A stretch of 64,000 nt of DNA from Acinetobacter bouvetii DSM 14964 = CIP 107468 (GCF_000368865.1 NZ_KB849727.1:489194-553193), one strand, 5' to 3'. Counted from the stretch's first letter, positions 25,063-34,603 are shown. The notes: generated by a model not told the origin, from the sequence alone. Numbers and translations: made by a program.

Positions 25063-26256
25063 ATGAACAGCGTCAATACCTTCACAACAGAGCACTTACC
25101 AATTGGGAAATTACTAGCATTCACACTTGCTGGCTTTATTACAATTATGACTGAAATTATCCCAGCAGGTTTATTGCCTTTGATAAGTAAAGACTTAGGT
25201 ATTTCAGAGTCTTTAGCGGGACAATTAATTTCAGTATATGCATTAGGATCTGTAGTTACAGCAATCCCTATCGTTTCTGCAACACGCAGTTGGTCAAGAA
25301 AATCACTATTCTTATTAGCAATTAGTGGCTTATTTATTTTTAATAGTCTTACAGCGATATCCTCAAACTATATCGTCATATTATTACTAAGGTTTTTCGC
25401 AGGAATGTCTGCTGGAGTTATATGGGGAATTTTAGCTGGTTATGCTCGCAATATGGTATCTGGCAATCTACAAGGCAGAGCTATGGCGATCGTTGGCGTT
25501 GGTCAACCGATTGCTTTATGCATGGGAGTGCCTATAGCAACATGGCTAGGGAGTATGTTTGATTGGCGTGGCGTTTTCTTTATGATTTCTAGCTTAGCTT
25601 TGTGTTTAATCATTTGGGTACAAACAAAGTTACCTAATATCCAAGGGCAGTCGGTTGATAAAAAAACATCGGTAAAGGAAGTTTTCTACTATCCTGGAAT
25701 ACGTTCAATTTTAGCTGTTATTTTTTTATGGATATTTGCTCATAATATTTTGTATACCTTTATTGCTCCTTATCTTAGTTCAGTCCATCTCAATGAATCC
25801 CTTGATTTTATACTGTTAGTATTCGGTTTATCTTCAATTTTAGGTATTTGGATTACAGGTGTTTTTATTGATAAAGCATTAAGAAAATTAGTTTTAATTA
25901 ATTTATTAGGTTTTGCTTTTGCCGCTATTTTTATGGGGCTGTTTAGTGGTCACACTTTGATGGTCATAATAGGTATAGCCTTATGGGGAGTTACCTTCGG
26001 CGGTGCTCCAACACTATTGCAAACGGCTATTGCAGATACTTCAGGGAATAATGTCGATATTGCTCAGTCTATGTTAGTGACTGTTTTTAACTTAGCTGTT
26101 GCAGGTGGCGGTATTGCAGGTGGAATTCTTCTCAAAGAAATAGGCATTAGTTCTTTTTTTGTCAGCATGACCTTTTTATCCTTGATTGGACTATTTATTG
26201 TATTTTCAGCACATAAAAATGGCTTTAAATCAGGTTCTCGACTTAGTATTGAATAA
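25063..26256 (+). CDS. MFS efflux transporter (DHA1 family)
   Basis: A 397-residue inner-membrane major facilitator with about 12 hydrophobic segments. MTEIIPAGLLPLISKDLGISESLAGQLISVYALGSVV is the start typical of DHA1 drug/sugar efflux proteins, and RFFAGMSAGVIWGILAGYARNM resembles motif C-type sequence of the AraJ/SotB/Cml group. Likely a proton-driven exporter; the substrate could be a sugar, an antibiotic or another toxic compound. It is controlled by the upstream TetR gene through the palindrome at 25017. AT-rich composition matches that regulator. A terminator follows at 26321. Confidence 0.9.
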   Translation: MNSVNTFTTEHLPIGKLLAFTLAGFITIMTEIIPAGLLPLISKDLGISESLAGQLISVYALGSVVTAIPIVSATRSWSRKSLFLLAISGLFIFNSLTAISSNYIVILLLRFFAGMSAGVIWGILAGYARNMVSGNLQGRAMAIVGVGQPIALCMGVPIATWLGSMFDWRGVFFMISSLALCLIIWVQTKLPNIQGQSVDKKTSVKEVFYYPGIRSILAVIFLWIFAHNILYTFIAPYLSSVHLNESLDFILLVFGLSSILGIWITGVFIDKALRKLVLINLLGFAFAAIFMGLFSGHTLMVIIGIALWGVTFGGAPTLLQTAIADTSGNNVDIAQSMLVTVFNLAVAGGGIAGGILLKEIGISSFFVSMTFLSLIGLFIVFSAHKNGFKSGSRLSIE

Positions 26257-26320
26257 AATTAACATAATGCACCTTATACGAATTGCTTGAAGTTTTTTTA
26301 TAAGCATCAATATTCTATAT

Positions 26321-26357
26321 GAAACCATGATGGGGTTCAGCGCACTATCATGGTTTC
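26321..26357 (+). terminator. hairpin after the MFS gene
   Basis: The arms GAAACCATGAT and ATCATGGTTTC pair perfectly around a 15-base loop and are followed by CTTTG. Confidence 0.65.
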
Positions 26358-26458
26358 TTTGTGACTATTCACGTTACACGCCTATTATTTAATACGCGCT
26401 CCGCAAGTTTGTAGAATTTACCTTAGGAATGCTTTGCACATTCCTAAACATAAAACCG

Positions 26459-26875
26459 TTAATGCACTTGCACTAAAAACTTTTCAATCGCCTGCTGCGC
26501 AATTTCCGCATCTTGAAAAGACTTCACGCCAGATACACCTACTGCCCCAACCAGCTGACCGTCATACACAATTGGTTCTCCGCCTTCCAGCATGCCATTA
26601 AAGGTATTCATGGTTAGAAAGCCCATCTGCCCGCCTTTAATCAAATCTTCAAACAGCTTTGACGGGCGTTTACTCATGGCAGAACACTTGGCTTTTTCTA
26701 AGCATAAGTTTGCCGTCATGGGTGAAGCGCCATCCATACGTTTCATCGCCAGCAAATTACCGGTTTCATCTGTAACCGCAATGCTGACATTAAAGCTGTT
26801 TTCAATTGCATATTGATGCGCCTGATTCAGCAAAAACTCAGCGTCTGCAAGTGTTAGATAATGTTTGGTTTTCAT
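26459..26875 (-). CDS. GlcG/HbpS-family protein
   Basis: A 138-residue protein of the GlcG/HbpS (DUF336) family starting at ATG 26875. The conserved pattern is visible: VSIAVTDETGNLLAMKRMDGASPMTANLCLEKAKCSAM and GGEPIVYDGQLVGAVGVSG near the C-terminus. Members bind haem (HbpS) or occur with glycolate and propanediol metabolism genes; the role is not established here. No signal peptide is evident after the chosen start. A terminator upstream at 26914 separates it from hemL, so it is likely its own transcript. Closeness to hemL is suggestive of haem biology but is not evidence. Confidence 0.85.
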   Translation of the reverse strand: MKTKHYLTLADAEFLLNQAHQYAIENSFNVSIAVTDETGNLLAMKRMDGASPMTANLCLEKAKCSAMSKRPSKLFEDLIKGGQMGFLTMNTFNGMLEGGEPIVYDGQLVGAVGVSGVKSFQDAEIAQQAIEKFLVQVH

Positions 26876-26913
26876 TGGCTCATTCCCTGTGCATTTATTT
26901 GCAAATTCATATA

Positions 26914-26942
26914 AAAAAGCCCGCAATATTATGCGGGCTTTT
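26914..26942 (-). terminator. rho-independent terminator of hemL
   Basis: AAAAAGCCCGCA-ATATTA-TGCGGGCTTTT with T runs; it follows the hemL stop on the minus strand. Confidence 0.9.
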
Positions 26943-26962
26943 AGTGTACTGGATTTCAGCGC

Positions 26963-28267
26963 TTATGCATTTTTCATTTCAGCAAAAGTTTCTTTCGCCA
27001 TTTCAATGGTAAATGCAATATCTTCATCACTGTGCGCGCTAGAGAAGAAACCGGCTTCAAAAGCGGACGGCGCCAAGTTTACGCCGCGTTGCAGCATGCC
27101 ATGGAAGAACTTGCGGAAAGCATCGACGTCACATTTTAAAATGGCATCAAAACTGGTGATTTCTTCTTGATCGGTAAAATAAAGCCCAAACATGCCGCCG
27201 ACTTGCTGGGTAAAGAATGGAATGCCCGCTTCATCTGCTGCAGACTGTAAGCCTGCCAGCAAGCCTGCCAATTTTTCAGTTAGGGTTTCATAGAAGCCTG
27301 GCTGACGCAGATGCTTAAACATTTCAATGCCGGCACGCATGGCTAATGGGTTGCCCGACAATGTGCCTGCTTGATACACCTTGCCTAAAGGCGCAATGCA
27401 TTCCATCACTTCACGCTTGCCGCCAAATGCGCCAACCGGCAAACCTGCACCAATAATTTTACCCAACGTGGTTAAATCAGGTGTCACGCCATAATGCGCC
27501 TGCGCACCGCCAAGACCTACACGGAAACCCGTCATTACTTCATCAATAATGAACACTGAACCATGTTCATCACAGACATCACGAATGGCTTGCAAGAAAC
27601 CTTCAATCGGTTTCACTAAATTCATGTTGCCTGCAACAGGTTCTACAATCACGCCTGCAATTTCAGAGCCGAATTTTGCAAAGCACTCTTTTAACATCGC
27701 AATATCGTTATACGGCAGCGTTAAAGTATGCTTGGCAAAATCTGCAGGCACACCAGCCGAAGTTGCTTCGCCTTCACCTTTGGTCAGCAAGCCAGAACCG
27801 GCTTTCACTAAAAGTGAGTCTGAATGGCCGTGATAACAGCCTTCAAATTTCACAATCTTGTCACGGCCTGTATAGCCGCGCGCCAGACGGATCGCGGTCA
27901 TGGTGGCTTCTGTGCCTGAATTGGTCATTCGCACCAATTCAATTGACGGCATAATTTCACAGATAATATCCGCCAGAGTCGTTTCATGCACGGTAGGCGC
28001 GCCAAAACTTAAACCATCGACCGCGGCTTCTTGAACAGCCTTAATAATGTCTGGCTGGGCGTGGCCTAAAATCATTGGCCCCCATGAACCCACATAATCC
28101 ACATAGCGTTTACCGTCTACATCATACAAGTATGCGCCTTGTGCTTTTTCAATAAATACTGGCGTACCGCCCACGCCGTTGAACGCACGTACAGGTGAGT
28201 TCACACCGCCGGGAATATGCTTGCTGGCTTGTTTAAACAGCTGTTCTTGCTTTGGAGATAAGCTCAT
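26963..28267 (-). CDS. hemL: glutamate-1-semialdehyde 2,1-aminomutase
   Basis: PLP-dependent enzyme that converts glutamate-1-semialdehyde to 5-aminolevulinate in the C5 pathway to haem. The protein is 434 residues from ATG 28267 ([12 protein letters not shown]); an upstream in-frame start at 28279 adds only four residues. Motifs include [11 protein letters not shown] near the N-terminus, FVNSGTEA-type substrate/PLP loop ([18 protein letters not shown]), the [10 protein letters not shown] metal-like Asp region and [17 protein letters not shown], which holds the PLP-binding Lys. thiE starts upstream with a gap of about 40 bases, so they may share a transcript. Confidence 0.97.
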   Translation of the reverse strand: MSLSPKQEQLFKQASKHIPGGVNSPVRAFNGVGGTPVFIEKAQGAYLYDVDGKRYVDYVGSWGPMILGHAQPDIIKAVQEAAVDGLSFGAPTVHETTLADIICEIMPSIELVRMTNSGTEATMTAIRLARGYTGRDKIVKFEGCYHGHSDSLLVKAGSGLLTKGEGEATSAGVPADFAKHTLTLPYNDIAMLKECFAKFGSEIAGVIVEPVAGNMNLVKPIEGFLQAIRDVCDEHGSVFIIDEVMTGFRVGLGGAQAHYGVTPDLTTLGKIIGAGLPVGAFGGKREVMECIAPLGKVYQAGTLSGNPLAMRAGIEMFKHLRQPGFYETLTEKLAGLLAGLQSAADEAGIPFFTQQVGGMFGLYFTDQEEITSFDAILKCDVDAFRKFFHGMLQRGVNLAPSAFEAGFFSSAHSDEDIAFTIEMAKETFAEMKNA

Positions 28268-28308
28268 GAAATGTCTCAACTAAAAATAAAGCCGCATCAA
28301 AAAAAAGC

Positions 28309-28929
28309 TTACGCTTTTGATGCAAATAAATCAGACCACTCTTCGATTCGTGCAGGAACTGCAGACATTGACCGGTTCAATATATCACTAATCACGGCGC
28401 AAAGGTCAGCGCCCGCTTCAATCACATCACCTGAATTTTCAACGGTTAAACCGCCAATCGCGCAAATTGGCACGTTAAATTTTGCTTTGGCTTGCTTTAA
28501 CGTTTCTATACCGATATTGCCCGCTTCCGGCTTGGTATCCGTAGCATAAATTGCACCAAACGCCACATATGTCGCGCCTTGTGCAATAGCCTGTTCTGCA
28601 AGCTCTACCGAATTATTGCAGCTGCTGCCAATCAGCACATTTTTTGGCAACCGCGCTGCCGCTTCTGCAACTGAGCCGTCTTCTTGCCCTAGATGCACAC
28701 CCACGCCATAGTGCACTGCCGCTTCAAGATCATCATTGATGACAAAAGGCACTTTATATTGCGCACATAGATGTTTCATGTACTCAATTTCATAAGCCTG
28801 ATTTTCTTTAGGCACTTTTTTCCGGCGGTACTGCAATACTGCAACATCATAGGTCGCCATAGCCCCTTCAAGCTTAGCTAGAAGCAATTCAATAGGATCA
28901 TCATTGGTAATTAGATATAAACCGCGCAT
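28309..28929 (-). CDS. thiE: thiamine phosphate synthase
   Basis: A 206-residue TIM-barrel enzyme that joins HMP diphosphate and thiazole phosphate to form thiamine monophosphate. The family pattern is clear: MRGLYLITND at the start, VLQYRRKK, FVINDDLEAAVHYGVGVHLGQED, IGSSCNNSVELAEQA, and YVAFGAIYATDTKPEA, then VPICAIGGLTVEN for phosphate binding. The D-rich HLGQED corresponds to the usual HxGQxD. The gene ends 42 bases before hemL, so co-transcription is possible. No TPP riboswitch could be recognised upstream. Confidence 0.95.
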   Translation of the reverse strand: MRGLYLITNDDPIELLLAKLEGAMATYDVAVLQYRRKKVPKENQAYEIEYMKHLCAQYKVPFVINDDLEAAVHYGVGVHLGQEDGSVAEAAARLPKNVLIGSSCNNSVELAEQAIAQGATYVAFGAIYATDTKPEAGNIGIETLKQAKAKFNVPICAIGGLTVENSGDVIEAGADLCAVISDILNRSMSAVPARIEEWSDLFASKA

Positions 28930-29188
28930 ACAACATTCACATCAATTAAATTTTTTCTATTATAGGCAAAGCGTGAATAATATTAAGCAGTTCTCATGTG
29001 AAATATTGTTTAAACCCGCTACAGACAATGCTGAACAAATAAAATTACGACCAGAAAGTTATGTAATGCCAATTTTAGAGTGAAAAATACCAAATTCTGG
29101 GGATAGCCTTGCTTTGGGTTAATTGTAAAATAACAGATATAGCGATAAAAAAATAAACTTAATAATTATAAATCACACCGCGCAAGAT

Positions 29189-29246
29189 TAGGCCTTTTAA
29201 TGATTTAAGATAAACGCATGGGGAGCGTAAATCATTAAAAGGCCTA
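29189..29246. repeat. 19-bp perfect inverted repeat with 20-base loop
   Basis: TAGGCCTTTTAATGATTTA at 29189-29207 is exactly complementary to 29228-29246. The loop contains GCATGGGGAGCG. There is no gene within 250 bases on either side, so this is not an ordinary terminator. Confidence 0.8.
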
Positions 29247-29298
29247 CCCTATTTTCAGAAAATCAAAACTTCTTAAAAAAACCGAAACCTTATAATAA

Positions 29299-29328
29299 AA
29301 AAAGCCTAGAGAAAGGTCGCTCTAGGCT
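29299..29328. terminator. terminator-like hairpin
   Basis: AAGCCTAGAG-AAAGGTCG-CTCTAGGCTT (28 bp) preceded by AAAAAAA, so it acts best on the minus strand. It also follows the larger inverted repeat on the plus strand by about 50 bases. Confidence 0.6.
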
Positions 29329-29564
29329 TGGAAAGCATTGATCTTGCAAATGCTGTTCATCTTTTTCAAATATCAATCTTAATATTATTAGAACAATTAC
29401 TTAAAAAATGCAATATTAAAATCTGAACAAAATTCAAGTTATTGATTCAGCAATAAATATATGCATATTTTTTAATCAGACGTCTGCAAACTCTGCATAA
29501 TTATAACCATCATGCAGAATCCGCGATGAATTTCTCCATGGCAGCCCGCTTAGGTAGTTGAAAT

Positions 29565-29948
29565 TCAGCTTTCAATTTTATCTCGACTGCGGTCTGCCAA
29601 GCTCAAATTGCCGCAAAGCACATCTGCAAGCATGCGCCAGTCAGATATAAAGCTGTAGATTGGCTGTTTAAAACTGGCAGGCTTATTCTTTTCAAATACA
29701 AAATGCCCTATCCATGCACAGGCATAGCCTGAAACCAAGCCGTAAACAAAATATTTAGCTTTGCGCTGGCGTACAGCCTTGGAAAAAAAATACAGCCCAA
29801 TCGTGCTGCCAGCCACATGCAAGCGCCTGCTCATAATATTTCTGTGCTCAGTTAGATAAAAACGGTAAAAATCTGAATAGTTACGGATTGGCAATTCAAA
29901 AAACGGTTCTGATGAGGGCTCAATTGAAACTGGCGCTTGGACATTCAT
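29565..29948 (-). CDS. Mpo1-like (DUF962) membrane protein
   Basis: A 127-residue membrane protein of the Mpo1/DUF962 family. The two signature blocks are present: FYLTEHRNIMSRRLHVAGS near residues 33-52 and AWIGHFVFEKNKPASFKQPIYSFISDWRML toward the C-terminus; their conserved His residues are the proposed iron ligands. In yeast Mpo1 is an Fe(II) dioxygenase that acts on 2-hydroxy fatty acids; bacterial function is unproven. An in-frame ATG three codons upstream (29957) abuts AGGAAG, so the start is uncertain by three residues. The gene lies alone, with 317 bases before the next. Confidence 0.85.
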   Translation of the reverse strand: MNVQAPVSIEPSSEPFFELPIRNYSDFYRFYLTEHRNIMSRRLHVAGSTIGLYFFSKAVRQRKAKYFVYGLVSGYACAWIGHFVFEKNKPASFKQPIYSFISDWRMLADVLCGNLSLADRSRDKIES

Positions 29949-30265
29949 TTTTCGCATCTTCCTGATGATTTTCAATCACCATAGCGCAAATTTCAAGCAA
30001 TGAAAAGCCAGTACAGCTGGAGCGTAAATATTTATTGCATGGCTATTTCATTGCCCTATGCTTGCGTGTTTTTCAGAAAATTGGTGCTAATCTCTGTTCA
30101 ATTAAGCACTTTAGCATCGCGTCAAGTCTTACATGCATTTTGTTTTTGGTTAAAATCAAAAGCTAAAAAATGACATATGCATATTGCTGCAGGCATTTGA
30201 TCAAGTGCTCCAAGCGCTGCGCCGATTAAATTGCCGACATAGATCTTATCAATTAGGACATAAAC
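29949..30265. other. intergenic region between divergent Mpo1-like and CYTH-CHAD genes
   Basis: This 317-base divergent spacer should carry two promoters. I saw no hairpin, repeat or reading frame that stands out. Confidence 0.4.
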
Positions 30266-31726
30266 ATGGTTGAAGTTGAATTGAAATTTCAAATTCCCGA
30301 AGCGCGCCGCACCGCGTTGCTGAAGGCGCTTGATCCAAAAAAATCACAGCAGATTCAACTGAAAGCTAAATATTACGATACGCCTGACCGATTAATGGCT
30401 CAAAAACATGCCGCTCTGCGTCAACGCTTGGAAGGCAGCCGCTGGATTCAAACTTTAAAAGCAGCCGGCAAAAGCCACATTGAACGCTTTGAACATAATG
30501 TAGATCTGGGTGAATCAGAACAAGCCCCCGAACTGAATCTGGAAATTTACGCACAGCACGCCGAGGCTCAAGCGGTACTGCAGAATGCTTTAGGCAATCA
30601 GCAGGATCAGCTCACTCTGCAATTTGAAACCGATATCGCCCGTACTTTACGGGTTATTCAGTATCAAGATGCAGAAATTGAAGTCAGCTTGGATATCGGC
30701 TGCATCCGTACCGGGCAAGCGGAACAGGAAGTGCATGAAATTGAGTTTGAACTGAAAAGCGGATCTATTCAGTCTTTATTGGCGTTTAGTTTTGAATGGG
30801 TGAAAAAATATCAGCTGTGGCTGGATGTGCGCAGCAAAGCCGAGCTTGGCAATTTATTAGCAATGCATCAGGCAGCCAGTCCTGCCACAAAAGCCAAAGA
30901 ATTTGTACTGAGCAAAAAGGAAGCCGCCAATAAAAACTTACGGCAGCTGGTTGGCCAGCAGCTGCAGCACTTATTGCCAAATATTGCAGCAATGTCCGCG
31001 CAAACAGCTGCGCCAGAACATATAGAAGAAGCGCAACTGGCGCTGCAGCATTTGCAGCTGACTATTTCATTGCTGAAAGACTGGAACAGCGATATCTCCG
31101 ATAAATGGGGCTATCAGCTGGAAGCATTTGAACAGCAGTTTGAACAATTGCATCATTTCGAACATATGCAAAATACGCTGGGCGCTTTTTTACAGAACCG
31201 GACCACCTCTGAAAATTTAGCCAAAGATATTTTATATGCTCAAGAAAAACTGCATAACTTGGTCAAGTCGACACTGAATGTGCATCACTATTTAGAACTG
31301 CTGATGTTCAGTTTAAATCCGCAAGACCAGCCGCAGCAGCATGATTTAAAATGGTTTGCGCAAAACACCCTGCAAAGCCAATATAAAGCGCTGCAAGACA
31401 GTTTAAATGATGCTGATATTGCCAATTTTGAAAGTTTGGATGTACTGGCAGCCAAAATTAAGGAGCTGAAATTCAGCTTTCCGATTTTGACATCCATTTA
31501 TGATGTCAAAAATCTGCAAAAATACAGCAAGGCCTTAAATGATGCGCAATTGGCCGCCAAGGAATACCAAGTATTAGCCTCATCAGCAGCCTATATCCAG
31601 CAAACTGAGCTGGAAGCCAGCGACTGGTTTGTATTGGGCTGGCTGACGGCAAAGCAGGAAGTTTATGCGCAAAAACTGTTAGAAGCGACAGAACAATTTT
31701 TGGTGAGCCGTAAATTTATGAAATAG
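30266..31726 (+). CDS. CYTH-CHAD protein 1, CHAD domain eroded
   Basis: A 486-residue protein with an N-terminal CYTH domain: the ExExK motif is E3-V-E5-L-K7, and the barrel continues through YYDTPDRLMAQKHAALRQR, WIQTLKA and the HEIEFELKSG strand. CYTH enzymes such as E. coli YgiF hydrolyse inorganic triphosphate. The C-terminal helical part aligns in length with the CHAD domain of its neighbour, but the His/Arg clusters that bind polyphosphate are missing: the expected HxxRVxxRRxR position reads EEAQLALQHLQL. I infer a CYTH triphosphatase with a non-binding CHAD. It is the first of two tandem paralogues. Confidence 0.88.
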   Translation: MVEVELKFQIPEARRTALLKALDPKKSQQIQLKAKYYDTPDRLMAQKHAALRQRLEGSRWIQTLKAAGKSHIERFEHNVDLGESEQAPELNLEIYAQHAEAQAVLQNALGNQQDQLTLQFETDIARTLRVIQYQDAEIEVSLDIGCIRTGQAEQEVHEIEFELKSGSIQSLLAFSFEWVKKYQLWLDVRSKAELGNLLAMHQAASPATKAKEFVLSKKEAANKNLRQLVGQQLQHLLPNIAAMSAQTAAPEHIEEAQLALQHLQLTISLLKDWNSDISDKWGYQLEAFEQQFEQLHHFEHMQNTLGAFLQNRTTSENLAKDILYAQEKLHNLVKSTLNVHHYLELLMFSLNPQDQPQQHDLKWFAQNTLQSQYKALQDSLNDADIANFESLDVLAAKIKELKFSFPILTSIYDVKNLQKYSKALNDAQLAAKEYQVLASSAAYIQQTELEASDWFVLGWLTAKQEVYAQKLLEATEQFLVSRKFMK

Positions 31727-31872
31727 CTTCGGCTGAAAGAACCGTCCAGATGCAATACGGGCTGCCGCACACCCGCATTGCATCAATCTGTATATTTTTC
31801 AACCGCTTTGTTTTATAGTCAATACTCAAGATGTAATGCTGCTTTTAACTTACTGGGAAAGGTTGTTTTGCA

Positions 31873-33321
31873 ATGTCCGAGATTGAACTTAAATTCCAAA
31901 TTCCTCAGGCTAAACTGAAAGCCTTAAGCCGCTATGTGCAGCAGCAGAGCCCTAAGCGCTTGCAGCTGCATGCCAAATATTTTGATACTGCAGATTTATA
32001 TTTACAGCAGCACCAGATTTCATTGCGCCAGCGCCTAGAAAATGAAAAATGGCTGCAGACCTTGAAAGCGCCTAAAAATAATATCGAACGGATTGAAATT
32101 GAAACCGAACTGAATCCGCACGAATCCAATTCAATCGGCTTAGAGCCCTATCTTCAGGAAAAGAGCCTGCAAGCCATACTTTTGCCTGCCCTGCAATCCC
32201 CATTATCTGTTCAATTTGAAACACAAATTCAGCGTCAGCAGATTCTGCAGTCATTCAATGGCAGTGAAATTGAAATTGCTTTTGACCAAGGACAAATCAC
32301 AGCCAATGACCACGCCCTTCAGATTCATGAAATCGAATTTGAACTCAAGCAGGGCGATATACGCGATTTGATTCAAGCTATTCTGCCGTGGATTAAAAAA
32401 TATCACATCTGGCTGGACAGCGGCAGTAAAGCGCTTAAAGGGCAAATGCTGCAGCAGTCGTGTTCAGCAGCGCCGGTTCAGTATCAATCTGCCCTTAAAC
32501 TGAATGCGGCAGATGACTGCGATACGGCCCTGAAGAAAATCATCGCCAATTGCCTGGAACACCTGCTGCCAAATTCCAGCGCAATCGCTTCAGGTCAATT
32601 CAGTTCAGAGCATGTGCATCAAACCCGCGTTGCCATACGGCGCCTGCGCAGCGCGCTGAAAACCTTTGCTTTTGAATCGCCTGCGGTATCTAAAGCGGCC
32701 CTTTGGCAGCAAAAGCTGGCTGATTTGTTTCGGCAGTTTGGCACTACCCGCGACCGTGATGCCTTGTCTGAAAGCTTCATGCCCCAGTTAATTGCCGCTG
32801 GTTCACCGATTGTGCAATTGCCGCTGCTTCAAGAAACTGAAACTGTAAATATCCCTGATATATTTCAAACATCAGCAACAACGCTGCTTTTACTGGAGCT
32901 GATTGAATTTGCCTATTCACCGCCTCAGAAAAGCCCAAAACTCAAAAAACCGCTGAATAAACGGCTCGATAAAATGCATGCGCATATTTGCCGTGCGCAA
33001 ACGCAATTTGCGCACATGCAGGATGCAGAAAAACACCAATTGCGCAAACGGGTAAAAACACTGCGTTATAGTGTAGAGTTTGCATCCTCACTCTATTCCA
33101 AAACCAAGGTAAAAACCTATTTAAAGGCCCTTAAGCCGTTGCAGGATAACTTAGGACGCTTTAATGACTTATCTGTCGCGTATTCATTATTTGAAAAAAA
33201 TACACAGCAGCAGCCTGAAGCATGGTTTGTTCTCGGCTGGATCACAGCTGAAAAACAGCAGCTTGAAAAGCATATTGTTAAAAGTTTGAAACGCTTTAGC
33301 CAAGCGCAGCCCTTTTGGTAA
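31873..33321 (+). CDS. CYTH-CHAD inorganic triphosphatase, YgiF-like
   Basis: A 482-residue paralogue of the preceding gene, 146 bases downstream on the same strand. CYTH residues E3, E5 and K7 (EIELK) and HEIEFELKQG are intact. The CHAD domain, starting near residue 215, keeps both basic helices: VHQTRVAIRRLRSALK near 255 and LRKRVKTLRYSVEF near 390, which form the polyphosphate-binding surface. Known relatives hydrolyse inorganic triphosphate and bind polyphosphate granules. It and its neighbour share HxWLD and the AWFVLGW ending, which confirms duplication. The ribosome-binding site is GGGAAAGG before ATG 31873. Confidence 0.92.
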   Translation: MSEIELKFQIPQAKLKALSRYVQQQSPKRLQLHAKYFDTADLYLQQHQISLRQRLENEKWLQTLKAPKNNIERIEIETELNPHESNSIGLEPYLQEKSLQAILLPALQSPLSVQFETQIQRQQILQSFNGSEIEIAFDQGQITANDHALQIHEIEFELKQGDIRDLIQAILPWIKKYHIWLDSGSKALKGQMLQQSCSAAPVQYQSALKLNAADDCDTALKKIIANCLEHLLPNSSAIASGQFSSEHVHQTRVAIRRLRSALKTFAFESPAVSKAALWQQKLADLFRQFGTTRDRDALSESFMPQLIAAGSPIVQLPLLQETETVNIPDIFQTSATTLLLLELIEFAYSPPQKSPKLKKPLNKRLDKMHAHICRAQTQFAHMQDAEKHQLRKRVKTLRYSVEFASSLYSKTKVKTYLKALKPLQDNLGRFNDLSVAYSLFEKNTQQQPEAWFVLGWITAEKQQLEKHIVKSLKRFSQAQPFW

Positions 33322-33411
33322 ATGTGCAAATGCATTTTTCGAATAAATCCGAAGCATCAGACCGGCTTCATTGATGCCATTCACCAAAGCGCATCTGAAA
33401 TGAACTGATAA

Positions 33412-34044
33412 TTAACGGTATTTGCCAAAAACTTTCCAAGTATGATTGTCAGCCAAGGGATCGCTATAACTGTCATTGCGCTGCTTGCGCGGTTTATCCC
33501 GAGCATCAACCAGCTGGAAATCATTTTCAACACTCAGCACAATGCCATTCACATAAAACCGTGTACGGGTATATTCGCTCTGCCCAAACTGAAAGACATA
33601 AGTGCGCAAGTCGATAAATTCACGGTGCGCAACCAAGGCCGCTGTATCATCTGCGTCCAGCCAGTGATGCATGGCGGATATTTCCTGAGGTTCAAACTGG
33701 CCGCATTTTTCCACTAAGCTTGCAATGCCGCGAAACGTTTTTGACTCTTTGGCGCGGGTTTTATTAATCCGGATGCGGTCTACATGAAAATAAAATAACG
33801 GCAAATTTAAATGGCTTGGCAAATGAATGGCGTCGATGACTTCATCTTCCATAAAAGGCTGGAACAGCACTTGCGCCCGCTCTATCAGCCCTTCCCATTG
33901 CTGATAATATTCATCAACTTGCTCTTTGCTGCCGTAGTAAATGGGCAAGCCTTCAACATTGGCTAAATTTGCCGGCGGCCAAATATTTTGACGCAATAAC
34001 GCAATGTCGCTTTTTAAACTTTGTACTGCAATTGCATCTTGCAT
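33412..34044 (-). CDS. hypothetical protein
   Basis: A 210-residue soluble protein with no recognised domain. It starts at ATG 34044 with GGA 9 bases upstream; a TTG four codons earlier is less likely. Notable features are a Trp/Pro-rich N-terminus (RQNIWPPANLANVEGLPIYYG), a central KTRAKESKTFRGIASLVEKCG, and a C-terminus with alternating strands (TYVFQFGQSEYTRTRFYVNGIVLSVEND). It lacks a signal peptide or membrane segment. It is convergent with the CYTH-CHAD gene and divergent from the DUF3144 gene. Codon use looks like the rest of the chromosome, so it is very probably real. Confidence 0.75.
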   Translation of the reverse strand: MQDAIAVQSLKSDIALLRQNIWPPANLANVEGLPIYYGSKEQVDEYYQQWEGLIERAQVLFQPFMEDEVIDAIHLPSHLNLPLFYFHVDRIRINKTRAKESKTFRGIASLVEKCGQFEPQEISAMHHWLDADDTAALVAHREFIDLRTYVFQFGQSEYTRTRFYVNGIVLSVENDFQLVDARDKPRKQRNDSYSDPLADNHTWKVFGKYR

Positions 34045-34152
34045 GGCGGTTTCCAATTTGCTTAGGCTATTTTTAGATTAAGTCAATGGTTTTGTTTCTG
34101 CAAGGCTTTGCCTATAATTAACCTTTAAGATTTTAGATGTCAGGAAAAATTC

Positions 34153-34548
34153 ATGGTTCAAAAGATTGATGCGACCGATGTAACTGAAGAAGAAGCGTTA
34201 AATGCGGCTTTCTTTGAACGTGCTGATGAATTTATTAAACTTGCAAATGAATTTAGCCGCGTAGAAAAAGGTAGCCAAGAAAAGCCTGCTGAAAAACGCG
34301 CGCAAATCAGCGCTGCGATGCTGTTTGGCACAGCCCGTTTCAACACTTGGGTAGCAGCCAATAACTTCAAAGATGGCAATGAAATGCGCGATGCCAAAGA
34401 TCAAGTCATGTCATATATCTTGCAGCAATTCCAAATGATGCTGGAAGACAACTACGATGAATACTGTGAACAGTTCGAAAACTATTTGCGCTTCCGCCAT
34501 AATGAAGAATTCCATGCCAACAAGCATGATCACGATCATAAGCACTGA
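34153..34548 (+). CDS. DUF3144 protein with His-rich tail
   Basis: A 131-residue, acidic helical protein of the DUF3144 family. The core FFERADEFIKLANEFSRVEK and ISAAMLFGTARFNTWVAA is the family signature. The C-terminus ends in a short histidine/aspartate run (HANKHDHDHKH), which could bind metal. The role of the family is unknown. The start at ATG 34153 follows CAGGAAAA. It is divergent from the hypothetical gene at 33412 and is followed by a terminator at 34604. No operon partner is apparent. Confidence 0.85.
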   Translation: MVQKIDATDVTEEEALNAAFFERADEFIKLANEFSRVEKGSQEKPAEKRAQISAAMLFGTARFNTWVAANNFKDGNEMRDAKDQVMSYILQQFQMMLEDNYDEYCEQFENYLRFRHNEEFHANKHDHDHKH

Positions 34549-34603
34549 ACGCCTTGAGTTTTGACCAAGTCATTCAGTCCTGCTGAATGCACGCAAACGC
34601 ATT

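Larger units (their letters stand above)
28930..29564. other. 635-base intergenic region with two hairpins
   Basis: AT-rich and without a gene. It holds the long inverted repeat at 29189-29246 and a terminator-like hairpin at 29299-29328, which together could be the body and end of a small transcript. Confidence 0.5.
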
